Part shown: positions 16,101 to 23,284 of the stretch, one piece after another
How the letters are laid out: each line of letters opens with the position of its first letter
Numbering within the stretch: the first letter of the stretch is position 1
Translations under genes and position numbers: made by a program
Source of the DNA: Fimenecus sp052273625
Lineage (GTDB): Bacteria > Bacillota > Clostridia > Oscillospirales > Acutalibacteraceae
Length of the DNA stretch: 64,000 nt
NCBI GenBank assembly: GCA_052273625.1
Contig: DAVZHW010000005.1
Coordinates: 26,560 to 90,559, forward strand
Direction of reading: 5' to 3'
Notes under the pieces: model-generated
Seen by the model: the letters and a program-made list of their open reading frames with translations, nothing else
The model's database searches: none
Told to the model about the DNA's origin: nothing

Positions 16101-18466
16101 AATGTATTGAACGGTACAAACGGGTTATCTGTAAGCTTCTGTCCTACAACTACACTGTTTGCCTGAAGAACGTTCTGGAAGTAGTTGAAGTAGTCAAGAA
16201 GCTTCTGCTCCTCTACATCGCCGAGCGTATCAAGCTGACCTAAGTTGAGCTTTGAATAAACCTTATAAATTCTTGTAATCTCTGCCTTTATCTCGTCGGT
16301 TACGGCTATCGAATCGGTAATATTCGGTATTTTGTCAAGGTCTCTTGCGAGCCTCCAAATAATATCGTTAGCGCCCGAGTTTTCAGAACCGAGTGTTCCT
16401 GCCGCATCACATTCAGCCTTTGCCGTTTTGTATTTCTGCCAAACGGAGGTCATACCGAGAGCCGCTGCCTTAGCGTCAAGGTTAGCGTCCTCAAGGAACG
16501 AAGCGTCAATCTTTTCAGTTGCCGTCTTATTGTATTCCTTGATTGATTTCTTGTAGCCTGCGATAAGAGAGTCAATGTATTTAACCGCACGGTAGTCGCT
16601 CCAGTCGGGGTCGTCAATGTACTTTTGGCAAGCATTGAATATAGCGCGCGGAATTTCAGTTTCCTGATCGTAATAATTCTTAACGGGGGCGCCTGTGCTT
16701 ACTGCTCCGTTAAGCGTATTTTCATTGTACTGCTGACCGTCTGTACGGTAGAACAATATGTTGTCGAGAAAAATCTTTTTGCCTATGCTGTTCTGGCTTG
16801 TTTCAAGGCTCGGATTAGCCGCATCTGCCGTACAGCCCGTAAACTTAAAGCCTGCGGACATAATATCCTCGATAGCCTTATAGCCGTTTTCACGGTTTAC
16901 AACGTTTCCGTCAGCATCAATGTACGCTTTTTTGGGAAGCTCTGCTGCGGTTTTACTTCCCTCCGAAGCATCCATACAAGGCGCAAGCATCAAGCCGCCG
17001 TTGACATAGTAACGGCTGTATGTGCCGGGTCTGTCAACCGTAAAGGCATAGTGTCTTACAAGAAGCGCATCCGAGATAGATGTTCCCGCAGGGTCAACCA
17101 CTACCGGATTTGCAAGCTTAATTATATCATTATAGTATTTTTCTGCTCTTTCGGCAGTCTTATTGTTGATAAGACTACCGTGATAAATATCATTACCGTC
17201 TATTTTCGGTTTGTTTGTTCCGAACTCTGTATTGGAAGCGGTAACGATAGAATCCGTCTCGGAGCACATAAATTTAAGCGGTACGCTTACATATCCGCAG
17301 AAATGGTCAAGGTCTATAGTACCGTCTGCGCTGAGCAACACCTTTTTCCAACCGCCGTCTGCCTGCTGAAGATACAAGTAGGGAGCTTCTCCCGTGTATC
17401 CGGGCTTTGAAGCGCCGATAGCCGCACCGACAGTCGAATAAATTATATCGCCGTATCTGTTGAAGGCGTTTTTAGCGTCTGTATAGCTGTTATCATAGTC
17501 TTGCGCAAACCACTTATCGTTTGAACGCAGGCGAAACGAAAGTCCCGTTACGCTGACCTGTGAGAAGTCAACATAGAACCAAACCTCGGAAGCGCCTGCC
17601 GGATCCCATGTCTGACGGCTCCAAGCAACGTCGAACACCTGCGGAACAGCCTCCGTGGGAGCAGACTCAATACGCATCGAATAGCCTTTTGTTCTGCTGT
17701 AATCAGTCAGGTTGCCGCTTGCGTCATAAGTATATTTCTTTGCGCCGACGTCATTTGTGCTGCCGCCGTAGGTAAGATGATTACCCTCCTGCATAAAGTC
17801 AAACGAAGCAGATTTACCACGGGTGTTATTATCGTCCTGCGTTCTCTCTGTTGTTCCGTAGGAGGAATAAGAACCGTGGTTGTCGTCGTCCGACTTGCTT
17901 TCAAATGTAAGGATTTCACGGGCAGCGTATGCGTTCGGTGTAACGGGCGCATATTCACTTTCATCATATATGAAGGTCGGAACATCGGAAACATAAGCGT
18001 TTACAGGTTCAGAGAACCAACCCTCGCTGTCAAATGCCACAACCGACACATTGTAGCGGTGATCCTCTAAAAGTCCCGTGCTCAATTTCTGTTCGATTTC
18101 TGCCTTTGTGATTTCAGCCGAATACGGCGCCGTACCTGTCGGCTTAACTATTTTACGCAATACAACCGTATCCGTATGCAGGCTTGTGTATGTACCGAGG
18201 TCAACAAGCTCTAACATATAGCCTGAAATAGTTTTCGCCTTTTTAAGCACGCTGACAGTAGCCTCGGGGAAGCTGACCGAAATTCCCCCATCGGCATTGA
18301 TTGACGCCGATACCTCACGTGCATCATCGTCGTTAAAGGTCGGTATCGGGTCGTATGTACCCGGATCTGCCGCCAAAGTAAACGGTACTGATGTTACCAA
18401 CAGCACGATACTCAACAGCAAGGCAGTTATGCTTTTCCCGAGTTTAATTTTCTTATCCCTTTGCAT
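13145..18466 (-). CDS. Giant secreted multidomain surface protein
   Basis: 1773 residues from the ATG at 18466, supported by an AGGAG site 8 bases upstream. A signal peptide (LLLSIVLLVTSVPFTLAA) is followed by a fibronectin-III-like segment (about 30-170). Two related beta-rich regions each pair a WFYVDFSQ or VFYADFSQ strand with a YLYL strand and a GYVSVPL or GYIMIPL strand (about 230-560 and 760-1110), resembling carbohydrate-binding or adhesion modules. A helical region rich in Tyr/Lys/Ala (about 1110-1500), Ig-like strands, and a terminal module (about 1640-1773: YTVTIPAEFNVAWDD, then VGEYKTTLTYTVTY) homologous to the five small neighbours complete it. There is no LPXTG or membrane anchor. 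Likely an adhesin or cell-surface scaffold; no enzymatic motif seen. Confidence 0.75.
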   Translation of the reverse strand: MQRDKKIKLGKSITALLLSIVLLVTSVPFTLAADPGTYDPIPTFNDDDAREVSASINADGGISVSFPEATVSVLKKAKTISGYMLELVDLGTYTSLHTDTVVLRKIVKPTGTAPYSAEITKAEIEQKLSTGLLEDHRYNVSVVAFDSEGWFSEPVNAYVSDVPTFIYDESEYAPVTPNAYAAREILTFESKSDDDNHGSYSSYGTTERTQDDNNTRGKSASFDFMQEGNHLTYGGSTNDVGAKKYTYDASGNLTDYSRTKGYSMRIESAPTEAVPQVFDVAWSRQTWDPAGASEVWFYVDFSQVSVTGLSFRLRSNDKWFAQDYDNSYTDAKNAFNRYGDIIYSTVGAAIGASKPGYTGEAPYLYLQQADGGWKKVLLSADGTIDLDHFCGYVSVPLKFMCSETDSIVTASNTEFGTNKPKIDGNDIYHGSLINNKTAERAEKYYNDIIKLANPVVVDPAGTSISDALLVRHYAFTVDRPGTYSRYYVNGGLMLAPCMDASEGSKTAAELPKKAYIDADGNVVNRENGYKAIEDIMSAGFKFTGCTADAANPSLETSQNSIGKKIFLDNILFYRTDGQQYNENTLNGAVSTGAPVKNYYDQETEIPRAIFNACQKYIDDPDWSDYRAVKYIDSLIAGYKKSIKEYNKTATEKIDASFLEDANLDAKAAALGMTSVWQKYKTAKAECDAAGTLGSENSGANDIIWRLARDLDKIPNITDSIAVTDEIKAEITRIYKVYSKLNLGQLDTLGDVEEQKLLDYFNYFQNVLQANSVVVGQKLTDNPFVPFNTFENLTPGTNAWRFENASNAGTLNEDYNYKKGFITWTGSFMSISGHSSHGQESTYWGDNETDQLKNAISMNEIKQYGGEAYISSTGGAQGTKGATLTIKNNLYDANSGYFNNMSFTKDCQDFSKYVDLVKNNMGTSDVKLGDLSKPFTDTPGAIPLSLVFYADFSQLNNYSFTVTIGAGYDGSPNNFGVDLGSSNRDSYLYLLSPTTGEWVKATNETSPRMYNYTSDYGADTDGDGVKDLSLHNYKGYIMIPLFHFKRGLGGLITSNAKLDESAEALNSIFRVSIGVAPVSAEDARDLEGKSFTVDNVGFSYDKNFYSDKAAARGINDKNFDELLQVKALPSEVFETNVSKIDVYGTGFATEVVNARALYNSLSDYQKTLESVKKADALLTKYETWVADTTLKPQPILDKGSTGIDETLSAINGLPAEVKGTAKNDTVTGPDVQYPGGQNGLPYPGFVTAADGSVAVNYAAYGITQAQVDEIISIYEESYKRFSNEKKALLDVKTSATDTLTPAEKLQNAYLAAKRCKLLEEYLAEIKAFQTEVQGMYTKYDVNGTAISLLTLDGDGVTKLENAKNSYQALPYYAKLLMQDSTAMPEMYTRFTNAAKAVSKVLRNGQTYTDVIGATGAIDGGAVKLSKEYTALFNQTKGKLDAQELFTASELEKIKDTVDEYNSFISAYAKIKQLYDGETVGSTANPEAAYGIEDILRLFPRYSADTTDKTVYLSKDKLSETDTYSVTYSEQLPSATPVNTQIKLTSTNGKLQNALGENAAYDVKVTVNGITKTYSAADLTAGVKLSDVADNTLTPGAPLTVNVEVSVPAELAVANAVSDKLVFTYTDDAGAVLKDSTGKELKKTLEVIYTPNDAYTVTIPAEFNVAWDDSTDQSVDCRVSTSLKAGAKLNVAVTCNGTPDSAGAYTGAGQLTSSNPSFNLTYNYKGFDPSDFTGINTDVGLNTTPYLAVSGWDAVPVGEYKTTLTYTVTYTDATP

Positions 18467-18516
18467 AAACTGCAACTCCTTTCCAAAAATCAATATATAA
18501 TAGTATAGTAAAATTA

Positions 18517-19308
18517 TTAAGAAGCGATTATAGTCGTTTTAATATCCATATTATTAAGCTCTCTCTGCTCGCTGTCGAAGCTGAAGGTCTTAACATGTAC
18601 TATTGCGTTATAGGTTCCTGCCTCAAGAGCCTTATTCATTGTAAACGCCGAAATTGAATATCCGGGCGGTAACAGGTTTGAGGTATAAATAATTTCACCC
18701 GTATCCGAAAGCTCGATTTGAATAACGAAGTAACAAGGGTTTTCCTCAGGGTTTGAGAAAACGAAGCTCTGCTCCTTCGTACCTGCTTTCAATTTCATTT
18801 CGGTAATACCCGGCACCTTAATCTGTACGCCCTTTGTATTTGTCTTAACAGGGACTGAAATTTCTCCGTTACCCAAAACCGCATTCGGGTCAATTACTCC
18901 GATCGGCTTTGTAGTCTCCGGCTCGCCGTTATTTGACGGTACAAAATTCTTAATCAAAAATATAAGACCGACAATCACCGCCGCCGCAATCAGCAAATAC
19001 AAAAGCCACATAAGAAGTGCGCTCTTGACAACGGCTATATATTTACCGTCACCGACTTCTATATAACCTTTAACTTGGGAAAACGCAGGCTTGCTCGGCT
19101 TATATACCTTTTCCTCCTGCTCGTTAGAAACAAGCACGCCGATTTCCTCGTCTCCCTTGCCAATCTGACCGACAACGCTGTAACCGCCGCCGGGGTAAAG
19201 GCTTTTCATCTGCTTTTTAAGAATGTAGGCTGTCTCGAAATCAGCTTTCTTATCCCGAAACACTCCGTCGCCCGTAAAAGATGACTGAATAAATCTTAAA
19301 TCAGACAA
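18517..19308 (-). CDS. Single-pass membrane protein heading the surface operon (TTG start)
   Basis: 263 residues from the TTG at 19308, preferred because GGAGG lies exactly 8 bases upstream; a GTG at 19347 has no such site. The N-terminal cytoplasmic part (about 90 residues) is followed by one membrane helix (SALLMWLLYLLIAAAVIVGL, about 95-115) and an extracellular beta-rich domain ending with PGYSISAFTMNKALEAGTYN and a final HVKTFSFD strand, which resembles the last strands of secreted beta-sandwich proteins. It is the first gene of the leftward operon, 50 bases ahead of the giant protein. It could be a membrane receptor or assembly factor for the products downstream (inference). No family recognised. 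Confidence 0.7.
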   Translation of the reverse strand: MSDLRFIQSSFTGDGVFRDKKADFETAYILKKQMKSLYPGGGYSVVGQIGKGDEEIGVLVSNEQEEKVYKPSKPAFSQVKGYIEVGDGKYIAVVKSALLMWLLYLLIAAAVIVGLIFLIKNFVPSNNGEPETTKPIGVIDPNAVLGNGEISVPVKTNTKGVQIKVPGITEMKLKAGTKEQSFVFSNPEENPCYFVIQIELSDTGEIIYTSNLLPPGYSISAFTMNKALEAGTYNAIVHVKTFSFDSEQRELNNMDIKTTIIAS

Positions 19309-19735
19309 TTTCAGTTCCTCCGTTTTCCTTTTTCTGCACACATTCACGGAAAGTGTACGCTTTATGGATCAAACAATAAATTAAAACAGTTATCCACCTT
19401 AAATTTATATATATTTTATCAAAGCATATATAGTAGTTTGACATTCAGTAAATGTTTTTTGCCTTTTTTGAGAAAAAAGATTGTGAAGTTTTAGACGGTT
19501 TTTCGGCGAATTGTACAATAATTATTTTTTTCGATTTTTTTCGCAAAATAAAACGGTTGTGACTATGTCCGAAATCGCCTAAAATCCAACTGTTATGTGT
19601 ATTCTGACAGCGTACACTATATATATTACATCTCAAACCAAATTTGACGTAAATTTACAAAATATGCTTTTCTGTTTATTTTCTGTGTGTTACAATATAT
19701 AATATGAAGAAAAAATCAGCGTTAGGAGTGTTTGT
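19309..19735. promoter_or_regulatory. Divergent regulatory region between surface operon and two-component system
   Basis: 427 very AT-rich bases with no gene. A rightward promoter candidate is TTTATT, 17 bases, TATAAT (19675-19703) ahead of the response regulator. A short near-palindrome, ACATTCAGTAAATGT, sits at 19441-19455. No convincing leftward promoter could be fixed for the surface operon, though several TATA-like hexamers are present around 19400-19435. A response-regulator site is expected here but not demonstrated. Confidence 0.45.
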
Positions 19736-20407
19736 ATGCATATTTTAGTTGTCGAGGACGAAAGGGCGCTTTGCGATACGATTGTCCGCAGCTTGAAAAG
19801 CCTTGCTTACAGCGTAGATTTTTGCTATGACGGTAAAACCGCAACAGAAATGCTCGCAGTTGAAAAATTTGATCTCGTTGTGTTAGACCTCAATCTTCCC
19901 GAGGAGGACGGTATGAGCGTGCTCAAAACACTTCGTCAAACCGATTTTGATACAAAGGTGCTGATTTTATCGGCTCGTTGCGAGGTTGCCGACAAGGTTG
20001 CAGGCTTGGACGCAGGTGCAAACGATTATCTTACAAAGCCGTTCCATTTAGACGAGCTTTCGGCAAGAATACGCAACCTGACGCTTAGGCAATTCACTCA
20101 AAATGACGTTGTTTTAACCTGCCGTGAGCTTTCGTTTAACACTAAAACCCGCAAAGCCTCCGTCAACGGCGAAGATTTGTCTTTAACCCGCAAGGAAACA
20201 GGCATACTCGAATATCTTATGCTCAATCAAGGTCGTCCTATAAGTCAAGAGGAGCTTATTGAACATGTCTGGGACAGCAGTGTTGACAATTTCAGCAATT
20301 CAATAAGAGTGCATATTTCGTCACTTCGAAAAAAACTTCGCACGGCTCTCGGCTATGACCCTATCAGCAACCGCATTGGCGAAGGTTATGTTATGGAGGG
20401 CAAATAA
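19736..20407 (+). CDS. OmpR/PhoB-family response regulator
   Basis: 223 residues. Receiver domain (1-115) with acidic pocket ED (7-8), phospho-accepting D51 in VVLDLNLPEEDG, and K101 in LTKPFH; a winged-helix DNA-binding domain follows (about 125-220, ending in RTALGYDPISNRIGEGYVM). A GTTAGGAG site precedes the ATG. The next gene is its sensor kinase, starting directly after the stop. Divergent from the surface-protein operon, which is therefore a candidate target (inference from position). Confidence 0.93.
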   Translation: MHILVVEDERALCDTIVRSLKSLAYSVDFCYDGKTATEMLAVEKFDLVVLDLNLPEEDGMSVLKTLRQTDFDTKVLILSARCEVADKVAGLDAGANDYLTKPFHLDELSARIRNLTLRQFTQNDVVLTCRELSFNTKTRKASVNGEDLSLTRKETGILEYLMLNQGRPISQEELIEHVWDSSVDNFSNSIRVHISSLRKKLRTALGYDPISNRIGEGYVMEGK

Positions 20408-21550
20408 ATGAAAAAGCTTTCTTTGCAATGGCGTATAACCTTGATGACCGCAACTCTCGTTTTAATAACCTGTGTGCTTATGAATTGTCTTATAAGCTAC
20501 TCGGGTAAGTATTATATGGACTCAATCGTCAACGATTTATCGTCTTACTCCGATATCGAAAACGGCGAACCCGACTCATTTAATCCCGAAAGTAAAAAAG
20601 CAGATCCCAACCTTACTATTATAGTAAGCGGTGCGCAGGAGTCTTTTAGCACAACGAATTGGTATATCACGGTTGCCGTTACGCTTTTTGGCGGAATACT
20701 CGCATATTTCGTCAGCGGACACGCATTGAAACCGTTAAAAAGCTTTGCTTCGCAGGTCGAAAATGTACAGCCGAACAATTTATCCGATATGAAAGTCAGC
20801 GAAGATGTTTTGCCCGAATTCAAGCAATTCAGCAAGTCTTTTAACTGTATGATTGACCGACTTGACGAGGGATTTTCAGCGCAACGGCAGTTCACAGGCA
20901 ACGCCGCACACGAATTACGCACACCGCTTGCTCTTATGCAGGCGCAGATTGAGCTTTTCCCCATTGAGCACAGCGATTTGAAACCCGAAACAGCCGAATT
21001 TTTATCTCTTTTGCAGGAGCAGACTGAACGAATGTCGCAGATGACAAAAATCCTGCTTGAAATGAGCGAGCTCAACACCGTACCGTGCACAGACAAAATC
21101 GAACTTTCGCCTATGATTGAAGAAGTGTTTGCAGACCTCACTCCGCTTGCCGAGGACAAAAAAGTTACTCTTGAACATAACGGGAACGCCACGGTAATCG
21201 GAAGCGACACGCTCATTTACCGTATGATTTTCAATCTTACCGAAAATGCAATACGATATAACCGCCCGAATTCAAAGGTGCAAATTTCCGTCAGCGAAAA
21301 TGGCGATAATATTCTCATCAGAGTTAAGGACAACGGCTTCGGCATACCCGAGCAGTACCGAGAGAGTATTTTTCAGCCGTTTTTCCGTGTCGATAAATCA
21401 CGAAGCAGAGAGCACGGCGGAGTGGGCTTGGGGCTCGCATTGGTGTGGGAAATCGCATCACTTCACGGCGGTACGGTCAAAGCCGAAGAGAGCACCGAAA
21501 ACGGAACTGTTATGCTCGTAACATTGCCGAAAAAGAAAGCAGAAATTTAA
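20408..21550 (+). CDS. Sensor histidine kinase
   Basis: 380 residues. Two membrane helices (about 9-31 and 86-103) enclose a short 55-residue extracellular loop; a HAMP-like linker follows, then the phospho-accepting H168 in FTGNAAHELRTPLALM, and a C-terminal ATPase with N, G1 (VKDNGFGIPE) and G2 (EHGGVGLGLALV) boxes. The ATG immediately follows the regulator's TAA, with GGAGGG inside the upstream gene, so the two are coupled. The stimulus is unknown. Confidence 0.92.
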   Translation: MKKLSLQWRITLMTATLVLITCVLMNCLISYSGKYYMDSIVNDLSSYSDIENGEPDSFNPESKKADPNLTIIVSGAQESFSTTNWYITVAVTLFGGILAYFVSGHALKPLKSFASQVENVQPNNLSDMKVSEDVLPEFKQFSKSFNCMIDRLDEGFSAQRQFTGNAAHELRTPLALMQAQIELFPIEHSDLKPETAEFLSLLQEQTERMSQMTKILLEMSELNTVPCTDKIELSPMIEEVFADLTPLAEDKKVTLEHNGNATVIGSDTLIYRMIFNLTENAIRYNRPNSKVQISVSENGDNILIRVKDNGFGIPEQYRESIFQPFFRVDKSRSREHGGVGLGLALVWEIASLHGGTVKAEESTENGTVMLVTLPKKKAEI

Positions 21551-21649
21551 TTTTACAGAAATCAACACAGAATTTTATGGTCAAATGACGGATTGATATT
21601 CGTTACTTATGACCACTACCAAACTTTTTTTGAGATAATATAAGGAGCG

Positions 21650-21981
21650 TAAAATGGATAAAAAAGTTATTACCTTAAATCTTACAGATTGCAAAACCTG
21701 GGACGATTTTTATGAACGGATACGGCTTGCTTTCGGTTTCCCCGAGTGGTTTGGAAAAAATTTGCCGGCATTTTGGGACTTACTCTCAACGGAATGTGAT
21801 GCCGATGAACTGCATATAATCGGTGTAAACTCATTGTCGAAAGACTTATATGAAGAATTGTCCCGAGTTTATCTTGTATTGGATAAATTTGTCGATGATA
21901 CACGGCAAGAGCATGAACTTTATAACGATATTCCCATATTCTCATACAAAATTGAAAACTAACACACCCCGTCATATCGGC
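21650..21981 (+). repeat. Tandem duplication, copy A (barstar gene)
   Basis: About 330 bases that recur at 22112-22445. Inside the 309-base gene only one base differs (A to G in codon 14). The match begins at TAAAATGG just before the start codon and ends around TATCGGC downstream of the stop. Confidence 0.9.
21654..21962 (+). CDS. Barstar-family ribonuclease inhibitor, copy A
   Basis: 102 residues, close to classical barstar (90). Barstar proteins bind and block barnase-type ribonucleases. The core FGFPEWFGKNLPAFWDLLSTE (from about residue 26) is the hallmark helix-loop that plugs the RNase active site. The start has AAGGAG 6 bases upstream. No barnase or other toxin gene is present in the window, so it may protect against toxins delivered by neighbours or against a toxin encoded elsewhere. 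It sits between a two-component system and the V-ATPase operon. Confidence 0.88.
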   Translation: MDKKVITLNLTDCKTWDDFYERIRLAFGFPEWFGKNLPAFWDLLSTECDADELHIIGVNSLSKDLYEELSRVYLVLDKFVDDTRQEHELYNDIPIFSYKIEN

Positions 21982-22040
21982 AAAACCGACAAGAACGGAA
22001 ATTTTGCCTTTTTCATCGGATAAAAATATAAAATTGTTAC

Positions 22041-22069
22041 TTGACAAAACAAAATTCGTCATCTAAACT
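22041..22069 (+). promoter_or_regulatory. Promoter of barstar copy B
   Basis: TTGACA, 17-base spacer, TAAACT, 47 bases upstream of the second barstar. It lies in the unique spacer between the two copies, so copy B has its own promoter. Confidence 0.55.
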
Positions 22070-22111
22070 ACATTGTAGAAGAACAAATGTTTTTAAGAAT
22101 TATCGGTGGAA

Positions 22112-22445
22112 TAAAATGGATAAAAAAGTTATTACCTTAAATCTTACAGATTGCAGAACCTGGGACGATTTTTATGAACGGATACGGCTTGCTTTCGGTT
22201 TCCCCGAGTGGTTTGGAAAAAATTTGCCGGCATTTTGGGACTTACTCTCAACGGAATGTGATGCCGATGAACTGCATATAATCGGTGTAAACTCATTGTC
22301 GAAAGACTTATATGAAGAATTGTCCCGAGTTTATCTTGTATTGGATAAATTTGTCGATGATACACGGCAAGAGCATGAACTTTATAACGATATTCCCATA
22401 TTCTCATACAAAATTGAAAACTAACACACACCCCGTCCTATCGGC
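22112..22445 (+). repeat. Tandem duplication, copy B (barstar gene)
   Basis: Second copy of the unit at 21650-21981, in the same orientation with about 130 bases between. Just after the stop it has two extra bases (CACACA against CACA) and one further substitution. Confidence 0.9.
22116..22424 (+). CDS. Barstar-family ribonuclease inhibitor, copy B
   Basis: 102 residues, identical to copy A except Lys to Arg at position 14. The ATG at 22116 is chosen because it aligns with the start of copy A; the frame is open for 25 codons further upstream, but that stretch is non-coding spacer containing a promoter. The upstream GGTGGA is a weaker ribosome site than that of copy A. Role as for copy A: an orphan RNase inhibitor. 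Confidence 0.87.
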   Translation: MDKKVITLNLTDCRTWDDFYERIRLAFGFPEWFGKNLPAFWDLLSTECDADELHIIGVNSLSKDLYEELSRVYLVLDKFVDDTRQEHELYNDIPIFSYKIEN

Positions 22446-22485
22446 GAGGGCTGCCCGTTAATATGTTTTATATGAAATTTGCTGC

Positions 22486-22506
22486 GGACAGGGGCAAGCC
22501 CTGTCC
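22486..22506. repeat. GC-rich palindrome, likely a dispersed intergenic repeat
   Basis: GGACAGGG, 5-base loop GCAAG, CCCTGTCC. Sequences of this style (GGACAGGGGCAAGCCCTGTCC-like, followed by CTACG) are common intergenic repeats in clostridial gut genomes, from general knowledge. It has no T-run, so it is not the terminator; that lies 20 bases further on. Confidence 0.55.
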
Positions 22507-22525
22507 CTACGGTTGCATAAAATTT

Positions 22526-22555
22526 CACGCCCCGAACAGCTTTGTTCGGGGCGTG
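22526..22555. terminator. Bidirectional terminator between barstar and V-ATPase operons
   Basis: A 12-bp stem CACGCCCCGAAC / GTTCGGGGCGTG with a 6-base loop, flanked by A/T-rich sequence. It lies between the barstar repeat and the convergent last gene of the V-ATPase operon (stop at 22574). Confidence 0.85.
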
Positions 22556-22573
22556 GTTTGTTATTTCTGTGTT

Positions 22574-23257
22574 TTACGCTCTTTTTGCCATTTCGTTATC
22601 GTGGGCAAGAGCCTTTTGACGAGCCTCTTCAAGCATCATTGACTTAACCTTCATAAGTCTTGTCGTTGAGCTTCTCTCGTTCTCGTCAAGCTTCATTGTA
22701 ATATACTTGATTGTGTCCTCGTATCTCGGAATCATAACGTGCTCAAGGGCGTTTACCCTACGGCGTGTTTTCTCAATCTCCGCCGACATAAGCTGACACG
22801 ATTTTTCAACCTCCGCAAGTCTCAACATAAGCGGCATAATATCGGAAAGCGATTTTACCGCTTCGTCAAGGTCTGTCGAGGTGAACGCAAAGCCATAAGA
22901 ATATATATCCGCTTCGTCCGCCGTTTTGAATTTCGCATCAAACACGGGAAGTCTCACGCTCATTACATTTTTCTCGTCAACCTCAAGAGACATCTCCTGC
23001 ATGGGAAGCATAAGCGCAACATTCAACGCCGAGTCGCTCATTACCGAACGGGCAACCGACATATGGGCGTTTGCCTGCTTAATACCGTCCTCAGCCTGCT
23101 TTCTCAACTCCTTGTTTTCCTTTACAAGTTCGAGAAAACGGCGCATAAGTTCGTCTCTTTTATCTTTGAGAAGCTTGTGTCCCCTTCTTGCCGTAACAAG
23201 CTTACGCTTTAAGTTCGTAAGCTCCATACGGGTGGGGTTTACATTCATTGCTGCCAT
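22574..23257 (-). CDS. ntpD: V-type ATP synthase subunit D
   Basis: 227 residues. Subunit D is the long coiled-coil central shaft that turns inside the A3B3 hexamer. The N-terminus MNVNPTRMELTNLKRKLVTA followed by RRGHKLLKDKRDELMRRF is diagnostic, and the C-terminal half again forms a long helix (RRRVNALEHVMIPRYEDTI). It is the last of nine leftward ATPase genes, 27 bases after subunit B, and is followed by a strong terminator. Confidence 0.95.
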   Translation of the reverse strand: MAAMNVNPTRMELTNLKRKLVTARRGHKLLKDKRDELMRRFLELVKENKELRKQAEDGIKQANAHMSVARSVMSDSALNVALMLPMQEMSLEVDEKNVMSVRLPVFDAKFKTADEADIYSYGFAFTSTDLDEAVKSLSDIMPLMLRLAEVEKSCQLMSAEIEKTRRRVNALEHVMIPRYEDTIKYITMKLDENERSSTTRLMKVKSMMLEEARQKALAHDNEMAKRA

Positions 23258-23284
23258 AATATCAAATCCTCAAGATTTATATGC

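Noticed and set aside
16625..17410. A 261-codon + strand frame inside the giant surface protein gene
   Set aside because: The minus-strand gene has a signal peptide and coherent domains; the opposite frame is a Cys/Arg-rich shadow.
20545..21216. A 223-codon minus-strand frame opposite the histidine kinase
   Set aside because: It is antisense to a gene with complete kinase motifs and is rich in Ser and Cys, as expected for a shadow frame.
21650..22445. Barstar duplication as an assembly artefact
   Set aside because: The copies have different upstream sequence, one substitution inside the gene and a small indel after it, so they look like real separate copies, though reads were not available.
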